Shown here: in pieces, positions 1 to 5,247 of the stretch
How positions within the stretch are numbered: position 1 is the stretch's first letter
Layout of the letters: each line of letters begins with the position of its first letter
From: Gemmatimonadota bacterium
Lineage (GTDB): Bacteria; Gemmatimonadota; Gemmatimonadetes; Gemmatimonadales; GWC2-71-9
Reading direction: 5' to 3'
Length of the DNA stretch: 5,247 nucleotides
Assembly: GCA_025361465.1 (NCBI GenBank)
Contig: JANYAG010000238.1
Span: 1 to 5,247 of the forward strand
Notes under the pieces: generated by a model
Told to the model about the DNA's origin: nothing
Databases searched by the model: none
The model's input: only the letters and a program-made list of their open reading frames with translations
Made by a program: the position numbers and the translations under genes

Positions 1-863
1 CGGGCAAGGTCACCCACTTCATCGCCGGCGCCGGCACTGGCTGCACCGTCAGCGGCACCGGCAAGTATCTCAAGGAGAAGAACCCCAAAGTCCGTGTCAT
101 CGGCGGCGACCCGGTCGGCTCACTCTACGCCGGCTATCACCGTAACCGTACGCTCGGCACCGACGGCGCCCCGTACAAAGTGGAAGGCATCGGCGGCGAC
201 AAGGCGCCGACCGCGTGCTGGTGGGACATCGTCGATGAATTCCGGCAGGTCGCCGACAAGGACGCCATGGCCCTGGCGCGCCGGCTGGCGCGCGAGGAAG
301 GGATCCTCAGCGGCGGCTCTACCGGGGTGAACCTGCACATCGCCATGCAGGTCGCGCGTGAAATCGATGACCCCAACGCCTGCGTCGTCACCATTCTCTG
401 TGACACCGGCGAGCGCTATCTCTCCAAGGTCTTCAACGACGAGTGGCTGCAGGAAAACCAGCTGCTCGACACGCCGAAGCCCACCGTGGCAGACCTGCTC
501 CGCCGGCGCGGCGACGCACCGGCACTGGTGCAGGTGGCGCCGGCGGCCCAGGTACGTCAGGCACTCAACCTGATGAGCACCTATAACGTCTCCCAGTTGC
601 CGGTGATCGAACACGACCAGTGCATCGGCTCGCTGATCGAGCACACCCTGATGTCGCAGGCCATGGCCGAGCCTTCGCTGCTCGATCGCCCGGTGCGCGA
701 TGTGATGGCGGCGCCGTTCCCCGCCGTTGACCTGGCCCTCACGCTCGATCGCCTCGCGCCGATGCTTACCCAGGAATGTCCCGCAGCACTGGTGGTCGAC
801 GGCGGCACGCTGGCCGGGATCGTGAGTCGCTATGATGTCCTTCGCGTGATGATCGGGCGATGA
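1..863 (+). CDS. cbs: Cystathionine beta-synthase, 3' part (PLP fold plus two CBS domains)
   Basis: The gene runs in from the left edge (frame begins at base 3) and 286 residues are visible up to the TGA at 861-863. The N-terminal part, including the PLP lysine, is missing. Visible residues 1-155 are the end of a fold-type II PLP domain: the phosphate-binding loop reads GAGTGCTVSGTGKYLKEKNP (residues 9-28), followed by GGDPVGS (34-40), the cofactor-side motif EEGILSGGSTGVN (98-110) and DTGERYLSKVFNDEW (134-148). Residues about 160-286 form a Bateman pair of CBS domains, one around NVSQLPVIE (195-203) and one around IVSRYDVL (273-280). Family knowledge: the enzyme condenses serine (or an activated serine) with homocysteine to cystathionine in the cytosol, and the CBS pair is usually regulatory. 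The loop has Cys at position 14 where the family normally has Gly (GTGGT). A cysteine synthase with a Bateman tail is the main alternative. There is no lyase partner visible, and a repeat follows directly downstream. Confidence 0.9.
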   Translation, partial: GKVTHFIAGAGTGCTVSGTGKYLKEKNPKVRVIGGDPVGSLYAGYHRNRTLGTDGAPYKVEGIGGDKAPTACWWDIVDEFRQVADKDAMALARRLAREEGILSGGSTGVNLHIAMQVAREIDDPNACVVTILCDTGERYLSKVFNDEWLQENQLLDTPKPTVADLLRRRGDAPALVQVAPAAQVRQALNLMSTYNVSQLPVIEHDQCIGSLIEHTLMSQAMAEPSLLDRPVRDVMAAPFPAVDLALTLDRLAPMLTQECPAALVVDGGTLAGIVSRYDVLRVMIGR

Positions 864-877
864 GGAAAATGCTACGG

Positions 878-974
878 AGTCGCCCTGAGCAACGCGAAGG
901 GCATGCGTCTCAACACGACGCAAGCGCCCTGCGCCATGCAACCACGCAAGTCCTTCGCTGCGCTCAGGACGACT
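878..974. repeat. Imperfect inverted repeat between cbs and ddl
   Basis: The left arm (878-902) and the reverse complement of the right arm (950-974) match at 20 of 25 positions. Both contain the core CCTGAGC followed by GCGAAGG. The 47-nt spacer holds a smaller perfect hairpin, TGCGTC (904-909) with GACGCA (917-922) around a 7-nt loop. The same core appears in the ddl-rhomboid gap, so this is a dispersed repeat family. The structure starts 14 nt after the cbs stop and could act as an mRNA 3' structure or a mobile REP/MITE-like element. No U-rich tract follows, so it is not a standard intrinsic terminator. Confidence 0.75.
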
Positions 975-994
975 CAACTTATGGGGCGAGTGAT

Positions 995-1009
995 GTCGCT
1001 CAGGGTGAC
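995..1009 (-). repeat. Third, half-length copy of the repeat core
   Basis: GTCGCTCAGGGTGAC is the reverse complement of GTCACCCTGAGCGAC, which matches the first half of the arm at 879-893 (GTCGCCCTGAGCAAC) at 13 of 15 positions. It lies in the same orientation as the right arm at 950-974 and ends 5 nt before the ddl start codon. No matching second half is seen, so it is a fragment. Confidence 0.5.
1002..1008 (+). promoter_or_regulatory. Likely ribosome-binding site of ddl, inside a repeat fragment
   Basis: AGGGTGA sits 6 nt before the ATG at 1015 and has the GGTGA core expected of a Shine-Dalgarno site. It supports the ATG at 1015 as the start. It is unusual because it lies inside the repeat half-copy at 995-1009, so the repeat appears to supply the translation signal. 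Confidence 0.55.
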
Positions 1010-1014
1010 CGATC

Positions 1015-2049
1015 ATGAAGGTCTGCGTATTGACCGGCGGCTCCTCCGCCGAGCGCGACGTCGCCATTGCGTCGGCGCGACAGGTTGTGGCCGCCCTGCG
1101 GAGTCGGGGACACACCGTGACCGTGGTGGACACCACTGTCGGGGTCCTCGACGCCGCGGCCGAGGCGAAACTGCTCGCCGTGCGGGTTGGCGTCGACTGG
1201 CCGGACACCAAGGCCCTCGAGGCCCGCGAGCGTGGCTTCCTGCTGGGGGAGATGATCCACGCCCCCGCCATTCGCGCGGCCGACGTCGTCTTCCTTGCCC
1301 TCCATGGTGGTCGCGGTGAGGACGGCACGGTGCAGCACGTGCTCGAGGTCGCCGGCATTCCCTTCACCGGGTCCGGTCCGCTCGGCAGCGGGTTGGCGCT
1401 CGACAAGGATGTCTCCAAGCGGCTCTTCCGGGCTGCCGGAGTGGCCACCGCCGACTGGCTGATGCACCTCCCCGACGCCCCCGTCACCGCCGCTGAGGTC
1501 GATCACTCCCTCGGCTGGCCGGTGATCGTGAAACCCAGCCGGGAGGGGTCTTCCGTAGGGCTATGTGTGGTGCGGCAGCCGGAGGAGCTGCGGCCTGCCC
1601 TGGCCCGGGCGGCCGAGTACGACACGGAGGTGATGGTCGAGTGTTTCATCGCTGGCCGGGAGTTGACGGTCGGGATCCTGGGCGACGTGGCCCTCGCCGT
1701 GGGCGAGATCATCCCGAAACACGAGCTGTTCGATTATGAGTGCAAGTACACGCCAGGGATGTCGGAGGAGATCTTCCCGGCCCCGATCGCGGCCACCGTG
1801 ACACAGGAAGTGCAGCAATTGGGGCTGCTCGCGCATCAGGCGTTGAAGCTGGACGGCTACTCCCGGGTTGATTTTCTTATCGCCCCCAGTGGACGCCTTT
1901 TCTGCCTCGAGGTGAATACCTTGCCGGGGTTGACGTCTACTTCGTTGATGCCGCAGTCGGCCGGCGCGGTGGGGATCGGGTTTCCGGAGTTGTGCGAGAG
2001 GATCTGCACCTTGGCGTTGGAAACGAAAGCCCAGGGTCCCTCGTCCTGA
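1015..2049 (+). CDS. ddl: D-alanine--D-alanine ligase
   Basis: This ATP-grasp enzyme of 344 residues joins two D-alanines in the cytosol to make the dipeptide that MurF adds to peptidoglycan precursors. The N-terminal MKVCVLTGGSSAERDVAI (1-18) is canonical and fixes the start; Glu13 is the expected substrate contact. The first family signature is HGGRGEDGTVQ (97-107). VKPSREGSSVG (172-182) carries the ATP-binding Lys173 and catalytic-loop Ser179. FDYECKYTPG (239-248) holds Lys244-Tyr245, matching the Lys-Tyr pair of E. coli DdlB, which argues for D-Ala-D-Ala rather than the D-lactate product of VanA-type ligases. Metal ligands are Asp286, Glu299 and Asn301 in RVDF and LEVNTLPG. The natural family end is near LALETK (333-338). 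The last residues (AQGPSS) and the stop come from or abut a repeat at 2038-2119. It is not next to mur or fts genes, so it stands outside a division/cell-wall cluster here. Confidence 0.96.
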   Translation: MKVCVLTGGSSAERDVAIASARQVVAALRSRGHTVTVVDTTVGVLDAAAEAKLLAVRVGVDWPDTKALEARERGFLLGEMIHAPAIRAADVVFLALHGGRGEDGTVQHVLEVAGIPFTGSGPLGSGLALDKDVSKRLFRAAGVATADWLMHLPDAPVTAAEVDHSLGWPVIVKPSREGSSVGLCVVRQPEELRPALARAAEYDTEVMVECFIAGRELTVGILGDVALAVGEIIPKHELFDYECKYTPGMSEEIFPAPIAATVTQEVQQLGLLAHQALKLDGYSRVDFLIAPSGRLFCLEVNTLPGLTSTSLMPQSAGAVGIGFPELCERICTLALETKAQGPSS

Positions 2050-2119
2050 GCGTAGCGAAGGACCTCAGGCTCCAACACTGCTCGGATTTGGAGGTCCCTC
2101 GCTGCGCTCAGGACGAGGG
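2038..2119. repeat. Near-perfect 29-nt inverted repeat overlapping the ddl stop
   Basis: The arm at 2038-2066 and the reverse complement of the arm at 2091-2119 agree at 27 of 29 positions, separated by 24 nt. In RNA one of the two differences would be a G-U pair. The core CCTGAGCG-AGCGAAGG (or GAGG) is shared with the repeat at 878-974. The ddl stop codon TGA (2047-2049) is the TGA of CCTGAGCG. The folded transcript would be a long stable hairpin that could protect or end the ddl mRNA, or separate it from the rhomboid gene. No T-run follows. Similar short palindromes are widespread in some GC-rich bacteria, but a genome search is needed to show copy number. Confidence 0.85.
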
Positions 2120-2131
2120 GCAACCACCAAC

Positions 2132-2136
2132 AAGGA
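2132..2136 (+). promoter_or_regulatory. Possible ribosome-binding site of the rhomboid gene
   Basis: AAGGA lies 11 nt before the ATG at 2148, slightly far, and only 3 nt before another ATG at 2140. The rhomboid start is chosen on protein grounds (MNDLAAPRITPWVGRLL, typical of the family just before the first membrane helix) because the ATG at 2140 is out of frame. Confidence 0.4.
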
Positions 2137-2139
2137 ACG

Positions 2140-2151
2140 ATGGCTGAATGA
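2140..2151 (+). other. Three-codon upstream frame overlapping the rhomboid start
   Basis: ATG GCT GAA TGA reads Met-Ala-Glu-stop, and its stop overlaps the rhomboid ATG (2148-2150) in the arrangement ATGA. Such an overlap could allow translational reinitiation. It may equally be chance, since it is only 12 nt and its distance to AAGGA is short. Confidence 0.2.
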
Positions 2152-3011
2152 ACGATCTCGCTGCCCCCCGCATCACCCCCTGGGTTGGTCGCCTGCTGGC
2201 GATCAACGCCATCGTGTTGCTGCTGCAGCAGACGATCTTCACCTCGCCCGAGCTCGAGGCCCTTCTCCAGTTCGATCCCGGTGCATTGTTCCTGCACCGC
2301 CCCTGGACGTTCGTCACCTACATGTTCATGCATGGTGGACTCCTCCACCTGCTGGCCAACTCCATCGGGCTCTTTGTCTTCGGACCCCCCGTCGAGCAGC
2401 GGATGGGGTCGCGCCTCTTCATCGTCTTCTATCTCTACTGCGGCATCGGGGCGGCGATCTTCTCGCTGCTGCTGCAGAGCTTCCTGCCGCAGCCACCGTT
2501 CATCGGGGCCAGCGGGGCCATCCTCGGCCTCGCCTTCGCGTTCGCGAAGTTCGTTCCCGACGCCCAGATCATGATCTTTCCCTTCCCGGTGCCGATCAGG
2601 GCGCGAAACTTCATCTGGATTCTGGTGGGGCTCGACACGGTCGGCGCACTGCTCGGCAGCGACAATGTGGCACACCTGGCCCACCTCGGCGGTGTGGCCG
2701 CCGCCTGGCTCTACTTTGCGGTGCAGCGGATCGCCCGGCCGGTCGAGATGCCGCAGATGCCGTCGTTCCGTCCCCGGGCCACCGTGACGGCAAGTGTTGA
2801 GGGCAGCGCGGGACACCAACCGGTCCGGGCCGTCGCCCCGGCACCGAGCGCCCCAATGCCCTCGCCCACCGACCTGCAGGCCGCCGAGGCGATGGAGGTG
2901 GACCGGGTCCTCGACAAGATTCACTCCACCGGTCTCTCGTCGCTCACCGCCGACGAGCGCCGCTTCCTCGATAACGTCGCCGCGCGGCGACGCGATACAC
3001 CCCACAACTAG
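2148..3011 (+). CDS. Rhomboid-family intramembrane serine protease
   Basis: The 287-residue protein cleaves membrane-protein substrates within the bilayer of the cytoplasmic membrane. About six hydrophobic segments are visible, roughly at 12-31, 53-79, 89-111, 119-136, 153-170 and 174-193. HGGLLHLLAN (62-71) gives His62, His67 and Asn71, with the same spacing as His145, His150 and Asn154 of E. coli GlpG. GASGAILG (120-127) carries the nucleophile Ser122, and AHLGG (178-182) gives the catalytic His179, so the Ser-His dyad is complete and the enzyme should be active. Residues about 198-245 are a Pro/Ala-rich linker. Residues 249-283 (beginning MEVDRVLDKIHSTGLSSL) form a charged, probably helical tail motif resembling the tail of many Bacteroidota-type rhomboids. 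The substrate is unknown. It follows ddl after a hairpin repeat, and there is no functional link visible between the two. Confidence 0.94.
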   Translation: MNDLAAPRITPWVGRLLAINAIVLLLQQTIFTSPELEALLQFDPGALFLHRPWTFVTYMFMHGGLLHLLANSIGLFVFGPPVEQRMGSRLFIVFYLYCGIGAAIFSLLLQSFLPQPPFIGASGAILGLAFAFAKFVPDAQIMIFPFPVPIRARNFIWILVGLDTVGALLGSDNVAHLAHLGGVAAAWLYFAVQRIARPVEMPQMPSFRPRATVTASVEGSAGHQPVRAVAPAPSAPMPSPTDLQAAEAMEVDRVLDKIHSTGLSSLTADERRFLDNVAARRRDTPHN

Positions 3012-3042
3012 TCAGGGGCGACCCGTCCGACATCACACGCCC

Positions 3043-3072
3043 AGCAGGGGCGATGCCTGCATCGTCCCTGCT
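3043..3072 (+). terminator. Strong hairpin after the rhomboid gene, possible terminator
   Basis: AGCAGGGGCGAT (3043-3054) pairs with ATCGTCCCTGCT (3061-3072) over 12 bp with one G-U pair, around the loop GCCTGC. It begins 32 nt after the rhomboid stop and ends 39 nt before the next start. The bases after it (AGATTCCGCG) contain no U-tract, so it may instead be an RNA-stability element, a protein-binding palindrome or an operator for the sugar-acid genes. Its sequence is unrelated to the two larger repeats. Confidence 0.45.
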
Positions 3073-3110
3073 AGATTCCGCGTGTCTGCCAACCTGAATC
3101 CCGAGGCGTG

Positions 3111-4760
3111 ATGCCGCGGCGAGTACTCCGCATTCATTCCGATGACGATGTCCTGGTCGCGCTCACCGACCTGGCCGCCGGCGAGACCATCGCACACGAT
3201 GGCGGCCGCCTCACCCTCGTCACCCCGGTGCCGGCCAAGCACAAGGTGGTGCTGCACGATCTCGCCATCGGTGACCGGGTCGTCATGTACGGTGTCATGG
3301 TCGGTCGCGCGACCCAGCCCATCTCTCGCGGAGCGGCACTCACCACCGACAACGTTCGCCACGACGCCGCGAACATCGACCTCAGCGTTCCAGTCGGCCG
3401 CGCGTGGAGAGCTCCCGACATCGCGCGCTTCGCGCGTCGGACGTTCGATGGGTACCATCGCGCCGATGGGCGCGTCGGGACGCGGAATCTCTGGCTGGTC
3501 CTGCCGTTGGTCTTCTGCGAGAACCGCAACGTGCGCGCCCTGCAGGAGGCGTTCGATCGCGAGCTGGGCTACGGAGCACCGGAGCTGCATCGTCTCACTG
3601 TGCGCGAGATGGCCCGTCGCTATCGCGCGGGTGAGCACATCGCTCCACCGTCACCTGAGGCTGGCAACGCCATCGGCGCCGCCGCGCAACGAGTGTTCCC
3701 GAACCTTGATGGTATCCGCTTCCTGACCCACGAGGGTGGCTGCGGCGGCACCAGGCAGGACACCCGCGCCCTCTGCGGCCTGCTCGCCGGTTACCTGGTC
3801 CACCCCAATGTCGCCGGAGCCACGGTGCTCTCACTCGGCTGCCAGCACGCACAGGTCGACATCCTTCGCGAAGAGGTTGCTCGCCGCGAGCCCGCGTTCG
3901 CCAAGCCGTTGCTGACCTTCGAACAGCAGCAGCTGGGCACCGAGGACGCGCTGATGCAGGCCGCCGTTCGCGAGACGTTTGCCGGCCTGGTCGAGGCCAA
4001 TCGCGTCGAGCGTGCGCCGGCGGCGCTGTCGGCGTTGGCGGTCGGCCTCAAGTGCGGCGGGTCGGACGGCTTCTCCGGAATCTCCGCCAATCCCGGCATC
4101 GGCTACACCTCCGACCTGCTCAGCGCGCTTGGTGGCACCACGATGCTGGCGGAGTTTCCCGAGTTGCTCGGGTCGGAACAGGAGCTGATCGAGCGCTGCG
4201 TCAAGCCGGAACTGGCGGTGCGTTTCGCCGAGTTGATGCGCGCCTACAACGCCCAGGCACATTCGGTTGGATCGGGCTTCGAGATGAATCCCTCGCCCGG
4301 CAACATTCGTGACGGTTTGCTCACCGACGCGATGAAATCGGCCGGGGCCGCGCGCAAGGGCGGCACCGCGCCGGTCACCGACGTGCTCGACTACCCGGGC
4401 CGCGCGACGAAACCCGGACTCAACCTGCTCTGCACCCCGGGCAACGATGTCGAATGCACCACCGCCCAGGCCGCGGCCGGCGCCAGCATCATCCTCTTTA
4501 CCACCGGCCTCGGCACCCCGACTGGCAACCCGGTGGCGCCGGTCATCAAGCTCGCCACCCACACCGCACTCGCCCGGCGCATGCCCGATACCGTTGACAT
4601 CGATTGCGGCGCGGTGGTGTCGGGCGAAGCAACGATTGACGAGATGGGTGAACGCATTCTCGACCTGGTGATCGAAACCGCGAGCGGCCGGCACATCACC
4701 GCCGCCGAGCGGCTCGGTCAGTGGGATTTCATACCATGGAAGCGAGGAGTATCGCTGTGA
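3111..4760 (+). CDS. uxaA: UxaA-family sugar-acid dehydratase (altronate dehydratase-like)
   Basis: The protein of about 550 residues is of the longer UxaA type and complete to the typical C-terminus DFIPWKRGVSL. From the ATG at 3111 it begins MPRRVLRIHSDDDVLVAL. A GTG at 3108 is also in frame, but a weak GAGG at 3103-3106 suits the ATG better. Residue numbers here count from that GTG. Residues about 8-85 form the SAF domain. RTFDGYHRADGRVGTRN (111-127) opens the catalytic part, followed by THEGGCGGTRQD (207-218), KCGGSDGFSGISANP (315-329), EMNPSPGNI (392-400), LCTPGNDVECTT (441-452) and FTTGLGTPTGNP (464-475). Family knowledge: UxaA dehydrates D-altronate to 2-keto-3-deoxygluconate with a divalent metal. 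Relatives act on galactarate or L-fuconate, so the substrate is not proven. It is translationally coupled to the SDR gene downstream, which suggests a catabolic operon. Family membership is certain; the name uxaA is by homology only. Confidence 0.93.
   Translation: MPRRVLRIHSDDDVLVALTDLAAGETIAHDGGRLTLVTPVPAKHKVVLHDLAIGDRVVMYGVMVGRATQPISRGAALTTDNVRHDAANIDLSVPVGRAWRAPDIARFARRTFDGYHRADGRVGTRNLWLVLPLVFCENRNVRALQEAFDRELGYGAPELHRLTVREMARRYRAGEHIAPPSPEAGNAIGAAAQRVFPNLDGIRFLTHEGGCGGTRQDTRALCGLLAGYLVHPNVAGATVLSLGCQHAQVDILREEVARREPAFAKPLLTFEQQQLGTEDALMQAAVRETFAGLVEANRVERAPAALSALAVGLKCGGSDGFSGISANPGIGYTSDLLSALGGTTMLAEFPELLGSEQELIERCVKPELAVRFAELMRAYNAQAHSVGSGFEMNPSPGNIRDGLLTDAMKSAGAARKGGTAPVTDVLDYPGRATKPGLNLLCTPGNDVECTTAQAAAGASIILFTTGLGTPTGNPVAPVIKLATHTALARRMPDTVDIDCGAVVSGEATIDEMGERILDLVIETASGRHITAAERLGQWDFIPWKRGVSL
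4745..4749 (+). promoter_or_regulatory. Ribosome-binding site deciding the GTG start of the SDR gene
   Basis: AGGAG lies within the last codons of the dehydratase, 7 nt before the GTG at 4757. This is near-ideal spacing and supports the GTG start over the in-frame ATG at 4772, which would cut only five residues. Confidence 0.75.
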
Positions 4761-5247
4761 GTGACGCGTTCATGCTCCACCGCCGGGTGGCGGCCGTCAC
4801 CGGCGCCGCCAGCGGCATCGGCCGGGCGATTGCCACCGAGTTCGTCCGCGCTGGGGCTCATGTACATTGTCTTGATCGCGACGGCGAGGCCGTGAAGGCG
4901 GCCGCGCTCGAGCTCGGCTCGGCGGCGACTGCCCACCAATGCGATGTCAGTGATGCCGCGGCGGTACAATCGACCTTCGCGGCAATCGCGGCCACCCGCG
5001 GGCTCGACATCCTGGTCAACAACGCCGGCGTCTCGCACATCGGCAACGTCGAGACCACCTCGCCAGAGGATTTCGAGCGGCTCTTCCGCGTCAACGTGCA
5101 GGGCCTCTATCTCTGCACGCGCGCGGTCGTGGGTGGCATGGCGGAGCGCGGACATGGCGTGATCATCAACATCGCCTCGGTCGCAGGGACAGCAGGGCTC
5201 GCCGATCGCTTCGCCTACTCGATGACCAAGGGCGCCGTGGTCGCGAT
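4757..5247 (+). CDS. Short-chain dehydrogenase/reductase, 5' part
   Basis: The gene starts at GTG and overlaps the dehydratase stop as GTGA (4757-4760); 163 residues are visible before the right edge. It is a classical SDR: TGAASGIG (15-22) is the nucleotide-binding glycine motif, NNAG is at 88-91, the catalytic Asn is Asn113, Ser141 lies in NIASVAG and the YxxxK pair is Tyr154/Lys158 in AYSMTKGA. Asp40 in LDRD at the end of the second strand suggests NAD rather than NADP. The missing C-terminal part holds the substrate loop, so substrate cannot be read. Overlap with the UxaA-family gene implies a sugar or sugar-acid oxidation step, for example of a 2-keto-3-deoxy acid or an aldose such as L-fucose. 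That is inference from context. A fatty-acid or generic SDR role is less likely given the coupling. Confidence 0.93.
   Translation, partial: MSDAFMLHRRVAAVTGAASGIGRAIATEFVRAGAHVHCLDRDGEAVKAAALELGSAATAHQCDVSDAAAVQSTFAAIAATRGLDILVNNAGVSHIGNVETTSPEDFERLFRVNVQGLYLCTRAVVGGMAERGHGVIINIASVAGTAGLADRFAYSMTKGAVVA

Noticed and set aside
878..974. CRISPR-like array from repeated cores
   Set aside because: The copies are inverted, irregularly spaced and only a few in number. There are no regular spacers and no cas gene.
903..1319. 138-codon plus-strand frame starting in the cbs-ddl gap
   Set aside because: It overlaps the start of ddl in another frame, its product is Arg-rich low-complexity sequence, and its first part is repeat DNA.
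120..1487. 455-codon open frame on the minus strand
   Set aside because: It lies opposite the clearly recognisable cbs and ddl genes and across their gap. Its translation is Arg/His-rich with no family motif, as expected of an antisense frame in GC-rich coding DNA.
1015..2049. VanA-type D-Ala-D-lactate ligase (glycopeptide resistance)
   Set aside because: The Lys-Tyr pair at residues 244-245 is that of ordinary D-Ala-D-Ala ligases, and no vanH or vanX partner is nearby.
1857..3005. 382-codon open frame on the minus strand
   Set aside because: It runs antisense to the end of ddl and the entire rhomboid gene, through the hairpin repeat. It has no recognisable domain and the composition of a shadow frame.
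3072..3077. Possible -10 box TAGATT upstream of the dehydratase gene
   Set aside because: It matches the consensus at only 4 of 6 positions, and I see no convincing -35 element at the right distance.
3831..4694. 287-codon open frame on the minus strand opposite the dehydratase
   Set aside because: The plus strand encodes strongly conserved UxaA motifs throughout this stretch. The antisense product has no recognisable motif.

Overview
The window is about 5.2 kb of GC-rich bacterial DNA. All five supported protein genes lie on the + strand, two of them cut by the window edges, with short gaps between them. Strong G/C preference at third codon positions makes long spurious open frames on the opposite strand. 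Taxonomy cannot be fixed from the sequence alone. High GC, UxaA and rhomboid proteins of a type common in Bacteroidota relatives, and dispersed repeats with a CCTGAGCG-AGCGAAGG core together suggest a Gemmatimonadota-like or other environmental GC-rich bacterium. That placement is inference.

Layout: (1) 1-863, the 3' part of a pyridoxal-phosphate cystathionine beta-synthase with two C-terminal CBS domains. (2) 864-1014, an intergenic gap filled by an imperfect inverted repeat plus a third half-copy that carries the likely ribosome-binding site of the next gene. (3) 1015-2049, a complete D-alanine--D-alanine ligase whose last codons and stop codon lie in the edge of a second repeat. (4) 2038-2119, that second repeat, a near-perfect 29-nt inverted repeat. 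(5) 2148-3011, a rhomboid-family intramembrane serine protease with all expected catalytic residues and a separate C-terminal tail motif. (6) 3012-3110, a gap with a strong 12-bp hairpin. (7) 3111-4760, a complete 550-residue-class UxaA-family sugar-acid dehydratase. (8) 4757 to the right edge, a short-chain dehydrogenase/reductase that overlaps the dehydratase by 4 nt.

Functionally there are two unlike parts. The left part holds housekeeping genes: sulfur amino acid metabolism, peptidoglycan precursor synthesis and membrane proteolysis. They are separated by repeat-bearing gaps, so they are probably not one tightly coupled operon. The right part begins a sugar-acid catabolic operon in which dehydratase and dehydrogenase are translationally coupled. 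UxaA-family enzymes paired with an SDR occur in hexuronate pathways and in non-phosphorylating L-fucose pathways, so the substrate is left open.

I found no clearly new multi-gene system. The most distinctive features are the repeat family that has moved into the ends of ddl (supplying its stop codon and its likely ribosome-binding site), the Cys in the cofactor loop of the cystathionine beta-synthase, and the ambiguous substrate of the UxaA/SDR pair.
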